Shown: positions 1 to 11,177, counted from the stretch's first letter. The stretch is DNA of 64,000 nt from Exiguobacterium aurantiacum DSM 6208 (GCF_000702585.1 NZ_JNIQ01000001.1:625001-689000); one strand, 5' to 3'. Notes: generated from the sequence alone by a model not told the origin. A program made the numbers and translations.

Positions 1-1877
<1,877 letters not shown>

Positions 1878-1973
1878 CTAGTCTATGGTTTGACAATTGA
1901 TGAACTTCAGTTTTCAGGGAACAAACCCTGAAGATGATTGACACGTCCGAAGGACGATGTTAATATTTTCTTT

Positions 1974-2090
<117 letters not shown>

Positions 2091-2098
2091 AAGATCGT

Positions 2099-2173
2099 TC
2101 CGCAATAGCTCAGTGGTAGAGCAACCGGCTGTTAACCGGTAGGTCGTAGGTTCAAATCCTACTTGCGGAGCCA
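2099..2173 (+). tRNA. tRNA-Asn (GTT)
   Basis: Acceptor stem TCCGCAA pairs with TTGCGGA; the anticodon loop reads CTGTTAA with anticodon GTT. The 3' CCA is encoded. First of eight tRNAs in the rrn operon. Confidence 0.97.
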
Positions 2174-2177
2174 ATTA

Positions 2178-2252
2178 GGCCCGTTGGTCAAGCGGTTAAG
2201 ACACCGCCCTTTCACGGCGGTAACACGGGTTCGAATCCCGTACGGGTCACCA
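2178..2252 (+). tRNA. tRNA-Glu (TTC)
   Basis: Acceptor stem GGCCCGT pairs with ACGGGTC; the anticodon loop CTTTCAC carries TTC. CCA is encoded. Only four bases separate it from tRNA-Asn, so both come from one precursor. Confidence 0.97.
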
Positions 2253-2255
2253 TTT

Positions 2256-2331
2256 GGAGGATTAGCTCAGCTGGGAGAGCACCTGCCTTACAAGCAGGGG
2301 GTCGGCGGTTCGATCCCGTCATCCTCCACCA
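2256..2331 (+). tRNA. tRNA-Val (TAC)
   Basis: Acceptor stem GGAGGAT pairs with ATCCTCC; the anticodon loop CTTACAA carries TAC. CCA is encoded. Confidence 0.97.
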
Positions 2332-2360
2332 TTTTTTCATTAACTAATCAAACCATATAT

Positions 2361-2433
2361 GCCGGTGTAGCTCAGTTGGTAGAGCATCTGACTTGTAATC
2401 AGAGGGTCGAGGGTTCGAATCCTTTCGCCGGCA
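2361..2433 (+). tRNA. tRNA-Thr (TGT)
   Basis: Acceptor stem GCCGGTG pairs with CGCCGGC with one G-T pair; the anticodon loop CTTGTAA carries TGT. The 3' CCA is not encoded (CTC follows), so it must be added by CCA-adding enzyme. Confidence 0.96.
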
Positions 2434-2439
2434 CTCCTT

Positions 2440-2523
2440 GGGGGGGTAGCGAAGTGGCTAAACGCGGCGGACTGTAAATCCGCTCCCTCGGGTTCGGCGG
2501 TTCGAATCCGCCCCCCCCCACCA
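2440..2523 (+). tRNA. tRNA-Tyr (GTA)
   Basis: Long-variable-arm tRNA with acceptor stem of seven G pairing with seven C; the anticodon loop CTGTAAA carries GTA. CCA is encoded. The 84-base length fits class II tRNA-Tyr. Confidence 0.96.
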
Positions 2524-2528
2524 GGTTT

Positions 2529-2601
2529 GAGCCATTAGCTCAGTTGGTAGAGCATCTGACTTTTAATCAGAGGGTCGCAGGTTCGAGCCCTGCATGGCTC
2601 A
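2529..2601 (+). tRNA. tRNA-Lys (TTT)
   Basis: Acceptor stem GAGCCAT pairs with ATGGCTC; the anticodon loop CTTTTAA carries TTT. The 3' CCA is not encoded; a T run follows directly. Confidence 0.96.
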
Positions 2602-2608
2602 TTTTTTT

Positions 2609-2683
2609 GCGGAAGTAGTTCAGTGGTAGAATACGACCTTGCCAAGGTCGGGGTCGCGGGTTCGAATCCCGTCTTCCGCTCCA
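2609..2683 (+). tRNA. tRNA-Gly (GCC)
   Basis: Acceptor stem GCGGAAG pairs with CTTCCGC; the anticodon loop TTGCCAA carries GCC. CCA is encoded. Confidence 0.97.
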
Positions 2684-2698
2684 TATTATTCCCTTTAC

Positions 2699-2774
2699 GG
2701 GGCCTTAGCTCAGCTGGGAGAGCGCCTGCCTTGCACGCAGGAGGTCAGCGGTTCGATCCCGCTAGGCTCCACCA
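2699..2774 (+). tRNA. tRNA-Ala (TGC)
   Basis: Acceptor stem GGGGCCT pairs with AGGCTCC with one G-T pair; the anticodon loop CTTGCAC carries TGC. CCA is encoded. Last tRNA of the array. Confidence 0.97.
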
Positions 2775-2785
2775 TTTGTTTTTTT

Positions 2786-2816
2786 CTTAAGTTACTTACG
2801 ACTTAAGTTTTTTTTT
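2786..2816 (+). terminator. Terminator after the tRNA array (first)
   Basis: CTTAAGT (2786-2792) pairs with ACTTAAG (2801-2807), followed by nine T. A weak A/T-rich stem with a perfect T tract; a second, stronger hairpin follows 50 bases later. Confidence 0.75.
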
Positions 2817-2856
2817 GCCTAAAACCATGAACCATTCACTTAAGAGTACAGAGAGA

Positions 2857-2888
2857 GGCAGCCTGCCACCATTCAGGCTGCCTTTTTT
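2857..2888 (+). terminator. Main rrn operon terminator
   Basis: GGCAGCCTG (2857-2865) pairs perfectly with CAGGCTGCC (2874-2882), followed by six T. A strong intrinsic terminator that separates the stable-RNA operon from rocF. Confidence 0.93.
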
Positions 2889-2927
2889 GTATGTTTATAC
2901 ACGTTCCTGTGCAGTTGAACCATGCGA

Positions 2928-2955
2928 TTGATAGCGTTTACAATAAAGGTATTAA
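2928..2955 (+). promoter_or_regulatory. Probable sigma-A promoter of rocF
   Basis: TTGATA (2928-2933), 16 bases, TATTAA (2950-2955), just before the ribosome binding site AAGGGGG at 2962. Fair match to the housekeeping consensus; no arginine-repressor box was recognised. Confidence 0.5.
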
Positions 2956-2975
2956 TCGGTCAAGGGGGAATGGCT

Positions 2976-3869
2976 ATGCAATGGTCATATATTGAAGTAC
3001 CGCTCCGTTATGGACAGGGGAAACACGGAGTCGATCAAGGTCCGACAAAGCTACGGGAGCTCGGATTAGAGGCGTTACTGCCTGAAGGAACCCAAAAACG
3101 ATCGGTTCGTGTGTTGCCAGAATCAGAGATTCGTGAGAATGAAGAGCACTTGAAACGGGTTGATGGGGTGTTATACACGGTCAATGAACTCGCGGAAGTA
3201 GTCCATGAAGAAATTCAAGCAAATCGTTTCCCGTTGATTGTCGGGGGCGACCATAGTATGGCGATCGGTACGCTTGCGGGTCTCGCACAAACTGGACCAT
3301 ATGGCGTTATTTGGGTAGATGCCCATGCGGATTTGAATACAGGCGAGACATCACCTTCGGGCAATATACACGGGATGCCGCTTGCGGCCGCCATGGGGAT
3401 GGGCGATGTTCGGTTGACGGAGGTCGGGGGAAGAGACCGTAAACTTGCGCCGGAGCACTTGGTCTATATCGGACTTCGCGATATTGATGAAGGGGAAATC
3501 CGTGAAATCAACCGACTCGGCATTAAAGTCATCACGGTCGAAGAAGTTCGCACGCGCGGTGCGGACGTGACCATGAAAGAGGCCATCGCCTATTTACGTG
3601 AACGTGTCGGTCGTTTTTATGTCAGCTTTGACATGGATAGCTTTGATGCGAGCCTCGTCGCGGGGACCGGGACACCGGTCGATGGGGGATTGACCACCGA
3701 AGAAGGCAAGGCGATCGTCGCCGAGGCGATGACGGCAAACGAATTGATTGCGATCGAGCTCGTTGAATTGAACCCGTCCCTTGACGTAGAAGACAAGACG
3801 GCACAGCTGGCGTTCGCACTTTGCGAGACGATTGTGAAATCCAAAGAAAACCTGTTACTGGAAAGTTGA
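2976..3869 (+). CDS. rocF: Arginase (arginine amidinohydrolase)
   Basis: Cytosolic binuclear manganese enzyme that hydrolyses arginine to ornithine and urea. The manganese ligand motifs are visible: GGDHS (residues 90-94), DAHAD (115-119) and DMD (219-221). The start at 2976 is chosen because AAGGGGG sits eight bases upstream; the ATG at 2970 is too close to it. At 297 aa it has the usual bacterial arginase length. It is monocistronic between the rrn terminator and its own terminator. No rocD or rocE neighbours are present. Agmatinase is the main alternative, but arginase fits the sequence better. Confidence 0.9.
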   Translation: MQWSYIEVPLRYGQGKHGVDQGPTKLRELGLEALLPEGTQKRSVRVLPESEIRENEEHLKRVDGVLYTVNELAEVVHEEIQANRFPLIVGGDHSMAIGTLAGLAQTGPYGVIWVDAHADLNTGETSPSGNIHGMPLAAAMGMGDVRLTEVGGRDRKLAPEHLVYIGLRDIDEGEIREINRLGIKVITVEEVRTRGADVTMKEAIAYLRERVGRFYVSFDMDSFDASLVAGTGTPVDGGLTTEEGKAIVAEAMTANELIAIELVELNPSLDVEDKTAQLAFALCETIVKSKENLLLES

Positions 3870-3889
3870 ATTGCTTAACTTCCCTTACG

Positions 3890-3932
3890 GTTTCCAAATC
3901 CATTTGTTACAATGGGTTTGGAAACTTTTTTT
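3890..3932 (+). terminator. rocF terminator
   Basis: GTTTCCAAATCCATT (3890-3904) pairs with AATGGGTTTGGAAAC (3911-3925) around a six-base loop, followed by seven T. It insulates sigW from rocF. Confidence 0.92.
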
Positions 3933-3940
3933 AGTGAAGT

Positions 3941-3967
3941 TGAAACTTAATGGACGAGTGGCACGTA
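3941..3967 (+). promoter_or_regulatory. Autoregulatory sigma-W promoter of sigW
   Basis: TGAAAC (3941-3946), 17 bases, CGTA (3964-3967). This matches the known ECF sigma-W consensus and lies about 40 bases before sigW. In B. subtilis sigW is transcribed from its own promoter in the same way. Confidence 0.87.
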
Positions 3968-4009
3968 TAGAGGGATAACCGCATAGTCGCGGAGAGGGAG
4001 AGTGGATCG

Positions 4010-4585
4010 ATGGAACGGCTGACCACCCGTTTGGTCGACGAATTGAGGTCGGGGAATCACGATTCGTTTGCTGAACTGGTAGAACTGTACAAGGATGGTG
4101 TCTTTGCTGTCGCCTATAAGATTCTTTTTGACCGTGGCGAAGCCGAGGACGCTGCCCAAGAGACGTTCATTCGAGCCTACACACGGATTGAGACGTACGA
4201 TCCGCAATATAAGTTCAAAACGTGGTTGTACCGGATTGCGACGAACGTCGCCATCGATCGCCTCCGCAAACGTAAACCGGAGTATTCGATGGATGCTGAA
4301 ATCGCTGGTACCGAGGGTCTCACATATCAAGACCACTTAGCTGACGACGCACCTCAACCCGACGCCCTAGTCGTACACCGCGAAATTCGAGGCGAGATGC
4401 ATGAGGCGATCAAACAATTGCCTGATAAGTATCGAATCCCGTTACTGTTAAAGTACGTGGATGATTTATCGCTCAAAGAAATTAGCGTGATGATCGATAT
4501 GCCGGTTGCAACGGTTAAAACAAGGATCTTCCGGGGAAGAGAAATGTTAAAAACAATCTTTCAAAACAGGGAGGGGTTCAATTGA
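4010..4585 (+). CDS. sigW: ECF RNA polymerase sigma factor SigW
   Basis: Extracytoplasmic-function sigma factor of 191 aa. Region 2 spans about residues 15-80 with the conserved AEDAAQETFIRAY stretch, and region 4 spans about 128-180 ending in a helix-turn-helix (SLKEISVMIDMPVATVK). It directs RNA polymerase to envelope-stress and antimicrobial-resistance promoters. Context is decisive: an RsiW-like anti-sigma gene overlaps its stop codon, a TGAAAC/CGTA promoter precedes it, and cdaA-cdaR-glmM follow as in B. subtilis. The ATG at 4010 has the purine-rich site GGAGAGGGAG upstream. Confidence 0.94.
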   Translation: MERLTTRLVDELRSGNHDSFAELVELYKDGVFAVAYKILFDRGEAEDAAQETFIRAYTRIETYDPQYKFKTWLYRIATNVAIDRLRKRKPEYSMDAEIAGTEGLTYQDHLADDAPQPDALVVHREIRGEMHEAIKQLPDKYRIPLLLKYVDDLSLKEISVMIDMPVATVKTRIFRGREMLKTIFQNREGFN

Positions 4586-5220
4586 CTCCTGAAGAAAAAC
4601 TGCAACAATATTTGGAAGATGGCATCCTGCCCGAAGAATCTGACGAATTACGTCAATTACTCGAGGACGATACCTTATACGAGGCTTACCTCCAGTACGA
4701 ACGAATAGATGCCGAACTGAAAGCACTGCCGCGACCGAAGTTGTCCGAAGATTTCGCCGCTCGGGTGATGGCTGCTTTGCCTGATGCGAAAGCGCGCCCG
4801 CTGCACGTCGCGCCTGCTCCAGAAGAGCAGCCACCGACAAAGAAAGTAAGGCGTGGGCATTCAAGACAGATGACGTGGTTCCGGAAACATCCTGGACTAA
4901 TCGCGGCTGTACTTTTCTTCAGTTTGATGTCGAGCGCGACGCTCGGACTTTGGAACGGGTCAACGGAAACGATGACGTATACTAAAGTGCCTGGCATCGT
5001 CGTGACGGCGAACGAGGTCATCGTACCGGAAGGTGTCACGATCGAACGAGACATCACCGTCCAAGGCGGCAACCTTCGAGTAGAAGGAAAAGTCGAGGGC
5101 AATGCGACGGCCGTCCATGGTCGTGCTTATTTGGCGAGTGCCGGAGAAGTGACGGGTGAACTCGAACAAATAGATCGGATCTTCGAGTGGATTTGGTATT
5201 CCATCAAACAGTTGTTCTAA
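4582..5220 (+). CDS. rsiW: Anti-sigma-W factor RsiW (zinc motif absent)
   Basis: Membrane-anchored inhibitor of SigW, 212 aa, starting with TTG that overlaps the sigW stop (TTGA), behind GGGAGGGG. A cytosolic N-terminal domain is followed by one membrane segment (about residues 104-124) and an external domain. The external domain strongly resembles B. subtilis RsiW as I remember it (VPEG, EGKVEG, ASAGEVTGE, then W-Y near the C terminus). The H-x3-C-x2-C zinc motif of ZAS anti-sigma factors is absent: the stretch reads LLEDDTLY (26-33) and the N-terminal domain has no cysteine. Release of SigW presumably needs site-1 and site-2 proteolysis. Confidence 0.9.
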   Translation: MTPEEKLQQYLEDGILPEESDELRQLLEDDTLYEAYLQYERIDAELKALPRPKLSEDFAARVMAALPDAKARPLHVAPAPEEQPPTKKVRRGHSRQMTWFRKHPGLIAAVLFFSLMSSATLGLWNGSTETMTYTKVPGIVVTANEVIVPEGVTIERDITVQGGNLRVEGKVEGNATAVHGRAYLASAGEVTGELEQIDRIFEWIWYSIKQLF

Positions 5221-5244
5221 AGGCGCCCGTTGTGGCGTCTTTTA
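5221..5244 (+). terminator. sigW-rsiW terminator
   Basis: AGGCGCC (5221-5227) pairs with GGCGTCT (5234-5240) including one G-T pair, followed by TTTATT. A modest terminator; some read-through into cdaA is possible. Confidence 0.65.
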
Positions 5245-5298
5245 TTCATTTCAATCTAGTTTCGTTTTATCACGAGGCGATGCGTCGTTTTGGAAATG

Positions 5299-5307
5299 TG
5301 ATATAAT
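5299..5307 (+). promoter_or_regulatory. Extended -10 promoter of the cdaA operon
   Basis: TGATATAAT (5299-5307) is a perfect extended -10 element. No good -35 box is seen 17 bases upstream. It lies about 40 bases before cdaA. Confidence 0.6.
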
Positions 5308-5348
5308 GAAGGTTGCATAATTGGCTAGGTAGTTGAGGAGGGGAGCAT

Positions 5349-6209
5349 TTGCCGCTACTTGAACAGGTTTCATTCTTATCATTTTTTAGTCTTTCAGAGA
5401 ACGTACATTGGTACGATTATTTGAATGACGTTTTAGATATCGTCGTCGTCACGTACGTCATCTATAAATTGATGATGATCGTCCGTGGGACAAAAGCGGT
5501 ACAACTGATCAAAGGGATCTCGATCATCCTCGTCAGTTGGTTCCTCAGCGGGTTCTTTGGACTGAAGACGTTACAGTTCTTACTGAATCAAGTGATCACA
5601 TACGGGTTACTTGGGATTATTATCATCTTCCAACCGGAACTCCGCCGCGGGCTTGAACATTTAGGTCGAACGAGCAATCTGTTTGGTCGGACGAGCACGA
5701 GCGATGAGGATAAGCAACGTCAAATGATTGAAGCGATCGTCAGTTCGGCGCAATACATGTCGAAACGACGGATCGGGGCGTTGATTGCCATCGAGCGCGA
5801 CACCGGGTTGAATGAGTATGTCGAGACCGGTATCCGCATGGACTCGCATATCACGTCACAACTGATCATCAACTTGTTCATCCCGAACACCCCACTTCAC
5901 GACGGGGCGATGATCATTCAAGACGGAAAAATCGCAGCGGCGGCTTGTTATTTGCCGCTATCGGAAAGTCCACACATCGACAAGGCACTCGGGACACGTC
6001 ACCGGGCTGCCATCGGTGTGAGTGAAGTGACGGACAGTGTGACGCTGACTGTGTCGGAAGAGACAGGAGCGGTTTCACTTGCCATCGCCGGACGTCTTTA
6101 TCGTGAATTAGACGAGGAGGCGCTCCGTAACAAGTTAATTCAAGAACTCGTCATCGAAGAAAAAGAGACGACGCTCTCGTTCTTCAATAAGAAAGGAGGG
6201 GACAAGTAA
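5349..6209 (+). CDS. cdaA: Diadenylate cyclase CdaA (DacA)
   Basis: Membrane-bound enzyme that makes cyclic di-AMP from two ATP, the second messenger for potassium and wall homeostasis. Three membrane segments (about 28-47, 54-72, 78-96) precede the DAC domain. Catalytic motifs DGA (185-187) and RHR (217-219) are intact. It starts with TTG behind GAGGAGGGG. The 286 aa are slightly longer than the B. subtilis protein. CdaR follows immediately (TAA then GTG), so the two are translationally linked; glmM and glmS lie downstream as in most Bacillota. Confidence 0.96.
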   Translation: MPLLEQVSFLSFFSLSENVHWYDYLNDVLDIVVVTYVIYKLMMIVRGTKAVQLIKGISIILVSWFLSGFFGLKTLQFLLNQVITYGLLGIIIIFQPELRRGLEHLGRTSNLFGRTSTSDEDKQRQMIEAIVSSAQYMSKRRIGALIAIERDTGLNEYVETGIRMDSHITSQLIINLFIPNTPLHDGAMIIQDGKIAAAACYLPLSESPHIDKALGTRHRAAIGVSEVTDSVTLTVSEETGAVSLAIAGRLYRELDEEALRNKLIQELVIEEKETTLSFFNKKGGDK

Positions 6210-7490
6210 GTGATTGATCAGTGGTTACAACATAAATGGTTTCTCCGCATCATTGCACTTGCTTTAGCCATCCTCCTCTATTTTATGGTCGCCGAGACGA
6301 GTTCGTCGACGGGTTCGTCGAGCGCCTTACCGATTGTCGGACAGAGTTCGATGTCGCTCGATGTGCCGGTGGAGGTGTTCTTCGATGAGGTCCAGTACGT
6401 GGCGTACAACGTACCGGAAGAAATGAGTGTCGAGCTCCAAGGTCCATCTAGTAGTTTGACAATGACGCGATTGGTGAAAGATTATCAAGTGTTCGTCGAT
6501 TTGACGAACCTTGGCACCGGGTTTCATCGTGTCCCAGTAGAAGCACGTGGCTTTGGCGGGGATGTGAACGTCAAGCTTGAACGCGACACCGTTGAAATTT
6601 ATATCGACCGCAAACAGACGGTTGAAGTGCCGGTGTCTGTTAACTTGTTGAACAAGGATCAGTTACCGGAAGGGCTTGTCGTCGGGGATGCCGAAATCGA
6701 ACCGACGACGGTAAACGTGTCAGGAGGAGCGAGTCGAATCCAAAACGTGAAAGAGATCACGTTGAACGTCGATGTCGCCAATCAGGGCCAAACGTTTACC
6801 CGGGAATTGTCACCGACGATTTTAGATGCGAACGGCAACCCGCTAAACGTGACGGTGGAGCCGAACATCATTCGTGTGACCGTCCCTGTATACGAACAAA
6901 GTGCGATTATCCCGATCGAGGCAGTCACGACCGGAGAAGTCGCTGATGAATTCAGACTCGTTGATACGTTGCTCGCTGATACGGAAGTACGAGTATTTGC
7001 GCCTCTTGAAGTGTTGGAAGGAATCGAAAGCGTCGAAACGGCGCCGATTGATTTGGATGAACTGGACAAGAGTGGTAAAGTGACGACGACGCTTCGACTA
7101 CCGGAAGGGGCAACGGCGCTCGATCAAAAAGAAGTTGACGTTCAATTACTTATTCGCGGCATCGATGACACGCGAGATGATACGGGTGAACTGACCGAGC
7201 GGGTGCGTTTAACGGTTCCCGTGACGGTGAGGGGCTATGACCGGACAAACTATACGCTCCGGGTCCCGGATGTCGTCAGTGTGACGTTATCCGGCAAGCG
7301 TTCGCTCCTAGAAAGCATCACGTCAAACAGTATAAGCGTCACCCTCGACTTGACCGGTCTTCCGAGCGGGTTGCATGGAGTTGACGTCGACTACGAAGTG
7401 CCGAAAGGTGTGACCGTCGTCTCGCCAAAAACAATCGATGTCGAACTGAAGAGCGTCGATGACGAAACAGAGACGTCTTCGCTACAATAA
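6210..7490 (+). CDS. cdaR: CdaA regulatory protein CdaR (YbbR-domain protein)
   Basis: One N-terminal membrane anchor (about residues 10-27) and a long exported part made of four YbbR-type beta domains. CdaR binds CdaA at the membrane and modulates c-di-AMP production. The GTG start directly follows the cdaA stop, with GAAAGGAGGGG upstream inside the cdaA end. At 426 aa it is slightly shorter than the B. subtilis protein. The C terminus is acidic and polar. Confidence 0.93.
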   Translation: MIDQWLQHKWFLRIIALALAILLYFMVAETSSSTGSSSALPIVGQSSMSLDVPVEVFFDEVQYVAYNVPEEMSVELQGPSSSLTMTRLVKDYQVFVDLTNLGTGFHRVPVEARGFGGDVNVKLERDTVEIYIDRKQTVEVPVSVNLLNKDQLPEGLVVGDAEIEPTTVNVSGGASRIQNVKEITLNVDVANQGQTFTRELSPTILDANGNPLNVTVEPNIIRVTVPVYEQSAIIPIEAVTTGEVADEFRLVDTLLADTEVRVFAPLEVLEGIESVETAPIDLDELDKSGKVTTTLRLPEGATALDQKEVDVQLLIRGIDDTRDDTGELTERVRLTVPVTVRGYDRTNYTLRVPDVVSVTLSGKRSLLESITSNSISVTLDLTGLPSGLHGVDVDYEVPKGVTVVSPKTIDVELKSVDDETETSSLQ

Positions 7491-7525
7491 GACGTTCAAT
7501 CATACAAAAGTGAGGAAATGCATAC

Positions 7526-8884
7526 ATGGGTAAATATTTTGGAACAGATGGAGTCCGCGGTGTCGCGAACTCAGAATTGACAGCAGAACTAGCATATCGT
7601 TTAGGACGAGCCGGTGGATACGTGTTATCAAAGCACCTACCGGCCGGTGAACAGCCGAAAGTATTGATTGGCCGAGACACACGTATTTCTGGCCACATGC
7701 TTGAAGGGGCGCTCATCGCAGGTCTTTTGTCGATCGGGGCGGAAGTGATGCGTCTCGGTGTCATCTCGACACCTGGTGTCGCTTATTTAACGAAGTCGCT
7801 CGACGCGACTGCGGGTGTCATGATCTCTGCGTCACACAACCCGGTCGCCGATAACGGCATTAAGTTCTTCGGCAGCGACGGCTTCAAACTCGATGACGCA
7901 ACCGAAGCGGAGATTGAAGACATTTTAGACGCAGCGGAAGACACGTTACCGCGTCCAGTCGGGAAAGACCTCGGCTTCGTTTCTGACTACTATGAAGGCG
8001 CTCAAAAATACCTTCAAATGTTGAAACAGACGGTCGATGAAGACCTCGATGGTCTCCATATCGCCCTCGACTGTGCCCACGGCGCGACGAGCGGACTTGC
8101 TGCTCGTTTGTTCGCAGACCTTGAAGCGAACGTCTCGACGATTGGGAACTCGCCGAACGGTTTGAACATCAATGAAGGCGTCGGTTCGACGCATCCGGAA
8201 CATTTGGCTGAATTCGTACGTGAAAAAGGTGCGGATATGGGTCTTGCGTTTGACGGCGACGGCGACCGCTTGATTGCGATCGACGAGAACGGTGACGTCG
8301 TCGATGGCGACATGATCATGTATATTTGTGGGAAGTATTTGAGCGAGCAGGGCCGTTTGAAAGACAATACGATTGTCGCGACGGTCATGAGCAACCTTGG
8401 CTTCCACAAAGCAGTTGAAGAAGCAGGCATGACGGCGCTTCAAACGGCGGTCGGCGATCGCTACGTCGTCGAAGAGATGAAGAAACACAACTACACGCTC
8501 GGTGGCGAGCAGTCGGGTCACCTCATCTTCCTCGATCACTCGACGACAGGCGACGGGATGCTCTCAGGCGTCCAGCTTGCCCAAATCGTCAAATCGACAG
8601 GACGCAAGCTGTCTGAACTCGCAGCGGAGATGCCAGTGTACCCGCAAAAACTCGTCAACATCCGCGTCACGGATAAAAACGATGCGATGAACGGTGAGCG
8701 TGTCCTCGCGACGATTCAAGACGCGGAAGCAGAAATGAACGGGAACGGTCGTATCCTCGTTCGTGCGTCGGGCACGGAGCCGCTCGTTCGTGTCATGGCG
8801 GAAGCACCGACAAAAGAAGAATGTGAACGCTACGTCGAGAAAATCGCACAAGTCGTGCGCGAAGATTACGGTGTAGAAGGATAA
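7526..8884 (+). CDS. glmM: Phosphoglucosamine mutase
   Basis: Converts glucosamine-6-phosphate to glucosamine-1-phosphate, the second step to UDP-GlcNAc for peptidoglycan. The phosphoserine loop SASHNP has the catalytic serine at residue 103, and the metal-binding loop DGDGDR lies near residue 240. The length of 452 aa is normal. It is 35 bases after cdaR, with GAGGAAA before the ATG. In B. subtilis GlmM binds and inhibits CdaA, so co-transcription links wall precursor flux to c-di-AMP. A terminator follows, so glmS is a separate unit. Confidence 0.97.
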   Translation: MGKYFGTDGVRGVANSELTAELAYRLGRAGGYVLSKHLPAGEQPKVLIGRDTRISGHMLEGALIAGLLSIGAEVMRLGVISTPGVAYLTKSLDATAGVMISASHNPVADNGIKFFGSDGFKLDDATEAEIEDILDAAEDTLPRPVGKDLGFVSDYYEGAQKYLQMLKQTVDEDLDGLHIALDCAHGATSGLAARLFADLEANVSTIGNSPNGLNINEGVGSTHPEHLAEFVREKGADMGLAFDGDGDRLIAIDENGDVVDGDMIMYICGKYLSEQGRLKDNTIVATVMSNLGFHKAVEEAGMTALQTAVGDRYVVEEMKKHNYTLGGEQSGHLIFLDHSTTGDGMLSGVQLAQIVKSTGRKLSELAAEMPVYPQKLVNIRVTDKNDAMNGERVLATIQDAEAEMNGNGRILVRASGTEPLVRVMAEAPTKEECERYVEKIAQVVREDYGVEG

Positions 8885-8910
8885 TTTTATCCAAACAGGG
8901 AATAACACAA

Positions 8911-8938
8911 GGGAATCCAACTTTGGGTTCCCTTTTTG
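8911..8938 (+). terminator. Terminator of the cdaA-cdaR-glmM operon
   Basis: GGGAATCCAA (8911-8920) pairs with TTGGGTTCCC (8923-8932), apart from one unpaired base, over a very short loop, followed by five T. Confidence 0.88.
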
Positions 8939-8973
8939 TTTCCGTTTTGTCACTGCGAAATCTTGTGATTTTC

Positions 8974-9002
8974 TTGACGAATGGGGGTGTGATTTGTACT
9001 AT
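8974..9002 (+). promoter_or_regulatory. Sigma-A promoter of glmS
   Basis: TTGACG (8974-8979), exactly 17 bases, TACTAT (8997-9002). It lies upstream of the ribozyme leader, so the transcript would contain the ribozyme. Confidence 0.85.
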
Positions 9003-9045
9003 TAAGAGCGTGACCTTAGAAACGGAGGGGCACAAAGTACGAGAA

Positions 9046-9190
9046 AGCGCCAGAACTCTGCGGAGTTGACGAGGACGAAGGTGATCGAGATTTCGGCGGA
9101 TGCCTTCTAGTCGCCTGTCACGACTAAGAGTCTTTCATTAAAACGCCCGGGCGACCGGACGGACAAAGTGAAAGGCGATGACAGCTCTTT
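9046..9190 (+). ncRNA. glmS ribozyme/riboswitch
   Basis: The leader carries the conserved glmS ribozyme core: AGCGCCAGAACT at 9046-9057, GTTGACGAGG at 9064-9073 and TTTCGGCGGATGCCTTC near 9091. The self-cleavage site would be just before G9047. Glucosamine-6-phosphate bound to the ribozyme triggers cleavage and mRNA decay, giving negative feedback on GlmS. The 3' boundary is approximate. The 357-base gap between glmM and glmS holds only the terminator, promoter and this RNA. Confidence 0.95.
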
Positions 9191-9241
9191 GAAAAAGCCC
9201 GTTTCCTTTTTCGAGAAATCGAATATAGAGGAGAATTGTTT

Positions 9242-11038
9242 ATGTGTGGAATTGTAGGAATGATTGGGAATGCCGGAGCGAAGGAAATCCTTCTCAAAGG
9301 TCTTGAGAAACTCGAGTACCGCGGCTATGACTCGGCAGGCCTTGCGTTGATGCAAGATGGTGTCAACGTTCACAAGGAAGTCGGTCGCATCGCCGCGCTA
9401 CGCGAAATCGTCCCAGCAGAAGTAGACGGCACGATTGGAATCGGCCACACACGTTGGGCGACACACGGGGTGCCGAGCGTCCCGAACGCCCACCCGCACC
9501 AGAGCACGACGGGCCGCTTCACGCTCGTCCACAACGGCGTCATCGAGAACGACGAGCAGCTCAAGGCGACGCTCGACGTCCCGTTTCTCTCGGAAACGGA
9601 CACGGAAGTCATCGTCCAGTTGATGGAGAAGAACTTCGTCGCGCTCGGCGACGTCGAATCGGCGTTCCGGAAGACGCTCGCTGAACTTCACGGCTCGTAC
9701 GCGATCGCGATGATTGACTCAGAGGACCAAGAGCGCCTCTATATCGGCAAGAACAAGTCGCCGCTCCTCGTCGGACTCGGCGACGGAACGTTCAACGTTG
9801 TCGCGTCTGACGCGATGGCGATGCTCCAGGTGACGGACCAGTACCTCGAGCTCCACGACGGCGAGATCGTCATCTTGACGCGCGAGTCAGCGACGATCAA
9901 GACGCTCGACGGTGAAGTATTGGAACGCGCGCCGTACACGGCCGAGATCGATGCGTCAGACATCGAGAAGGGCACGTACGCGCACTACATGTTGAAGGAG
10001 ATGGACGAGCAACCGGCCGTCATCCGCAACATCATCCAGCACTATCAGAACGAAGCGGGCGACATCGAGCTCACGGAAGGCGTGCGCTCGCTCGTCTCTG
10101 AGGCCGACCGCATCTATATCATCGCTTGCGGTACGAGTTACCACGCTGGTCTCGTCGGCAAACAGTTGATCGAGCGCGTCGCAGGTGTACCGACTGAAGT
10201 GCACGTCGCGTCAGAGTTTGGTTATAACATGCCACTCCTCACGGAGAAACCGTTGTTCCTCTTTATCTCACAATCAGGTGAGACAGCGGACAGCCGCGCC
10301 GTCCTCGTCGAAGTGAAGAAGCGCGGTTACAAAGCGCTCACACTCACGAACGTTGCCGGTTCGACGCTCTCGCGTGAGGCGAACGAGACGATGCTCCTTC
10401 ACGCCGGCCCGGAGATCGCGGTCGCGTCGACGAAGGCGTACACGGCTCAAATCGCGGTGCTGGCGATTCTTGCATACGACATCGCTCGTGCGAACGGGAA
10501 GAAAGTACCGTTTGACCTCATGACAGAACTCGCGCGCATCGCGACGATCATGGATTCGGTCATGGCACAAAAAGAAATCTTCGAGCAGTTGGCTGACAAG
10601 TTCTTGAAAGAATCACGCAACGCGTTCTTCCTCGGTCGCGGCATGGATTCATACGTCGGTCTCGAAGGGGCCCTCAAGCTCAAAGAGATCTCGTATATCC
10701 AAGCGGAAGGCTATCCAGGTGGAGAGCTCAAGCACGGACCGATCGCGTTGATTGAAGACGGCACACCGGTCATCACACTCGTCTCGCAACCGAACACGCA
10801 CCTCAACATCCGCGGAAACATCAAGGAAGTTGTCGCTCGTGGCGCAGTTGCCTGCACGATTTCGATGGAAGGGATGGAACACGAGAGCGATTCATTCGTC
10901 TTGCCACGTGTCGAGCCACTCCTCACACCACTCGTGACGGTGTTACCGCTTCAACTCATCTCGTATTACGCGGCGCTCGCGCGTGACTGTGATGTCGACA
11001 AGCCACGTAACTTGGCGAAATCGGTAACAGTTGAATAA
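9242..11038 (+). CDS. glmS: Glutamine-fructose-6-phosphate aminotransferase
   Basis: Makes glucosamine-6-phosphate from fructose-6-phosphate and glutamine. The start is fixed at 9242 because the mature protein needs its nucleophilic cysteine as first residue (MCGIVG); GAGGAGA lies upstream. The N-terminal glutaminase domain runs to about residue 230 and two SIS sugar-isomerase domains follow. At 598 aa it has the normal length, ending KSVTVE as usual. It is controlled by the upstream ribozyme. Confidence 0.98.
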   Translation: MCGIVGMIGNAGAKEILLKGLEKLEYRGYDSAGLALMQDGVNVHKEVGRIAALREIVPAEVDGTIGIGHTRWATHGVPSVPNAHPHQSTTGRFTLVHNGVIENDEQLKATLDVPFLSETDTEVIVQLMEKNFVALGDVESAFRKTLAELHGSYAIAMIDSEDQERLYIGKNKSPLLVGLGDGTFNVVASDAMAMLQVTDQYLELHDGEIVILTRESATIKTLDGEVLERAPYTAEIDASDIEKGTYAHYMLKEMDEQPAVIRNIIQHYQNEAGDIELTEGVRSLVSEADRIYIIACGTSYHAGLVGKQLIERVAGVPTEVHVASEFGYNMPLLTEKPLFLFISQSGETADSRAVLVEVKKRGYKALTLTNVAGSTLSREANETMLLHAGPEIAVASTKAYTAQIAVLAILAYDIARANGKKVPFDLMTELARIATIMDSVMAQKEIFEQLADKFLKESRNAFFLGRGMDSYVGLEGALKLKEISYIQAEGYPGGELKHGPIALIEDGTPVITLVSQPNTHLNIRGNIKEVVARGAVACTISMEGMEHESDSFVLPRVEPLLTPLVTVLPLQLISYYAALARDCDVDKPRNLAKSVTVE

Positions 11039-11043
11039 GTGAC

Positions 11044-11076
11044 AAGACCAAGGTGGAGACACCTTGGTCTTTTTTG
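11044..11076 (+). terminator. glmS terminator
   Basis: AAGACCAAGGTG pairs perfectly with CACCTTGGTCTT around GAGA, followed by a T tract. Confidence 0.93.
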
Positions 11077-11177
11077 TGAACGTTTCTGTATAATCGCGGA
11101 ACAACAGGGGGAAATCTCGTTTCGATTCGATGGAAACGGTAATAGAAAAGTATAAGCCTATAAGGGAGATGGGGATC

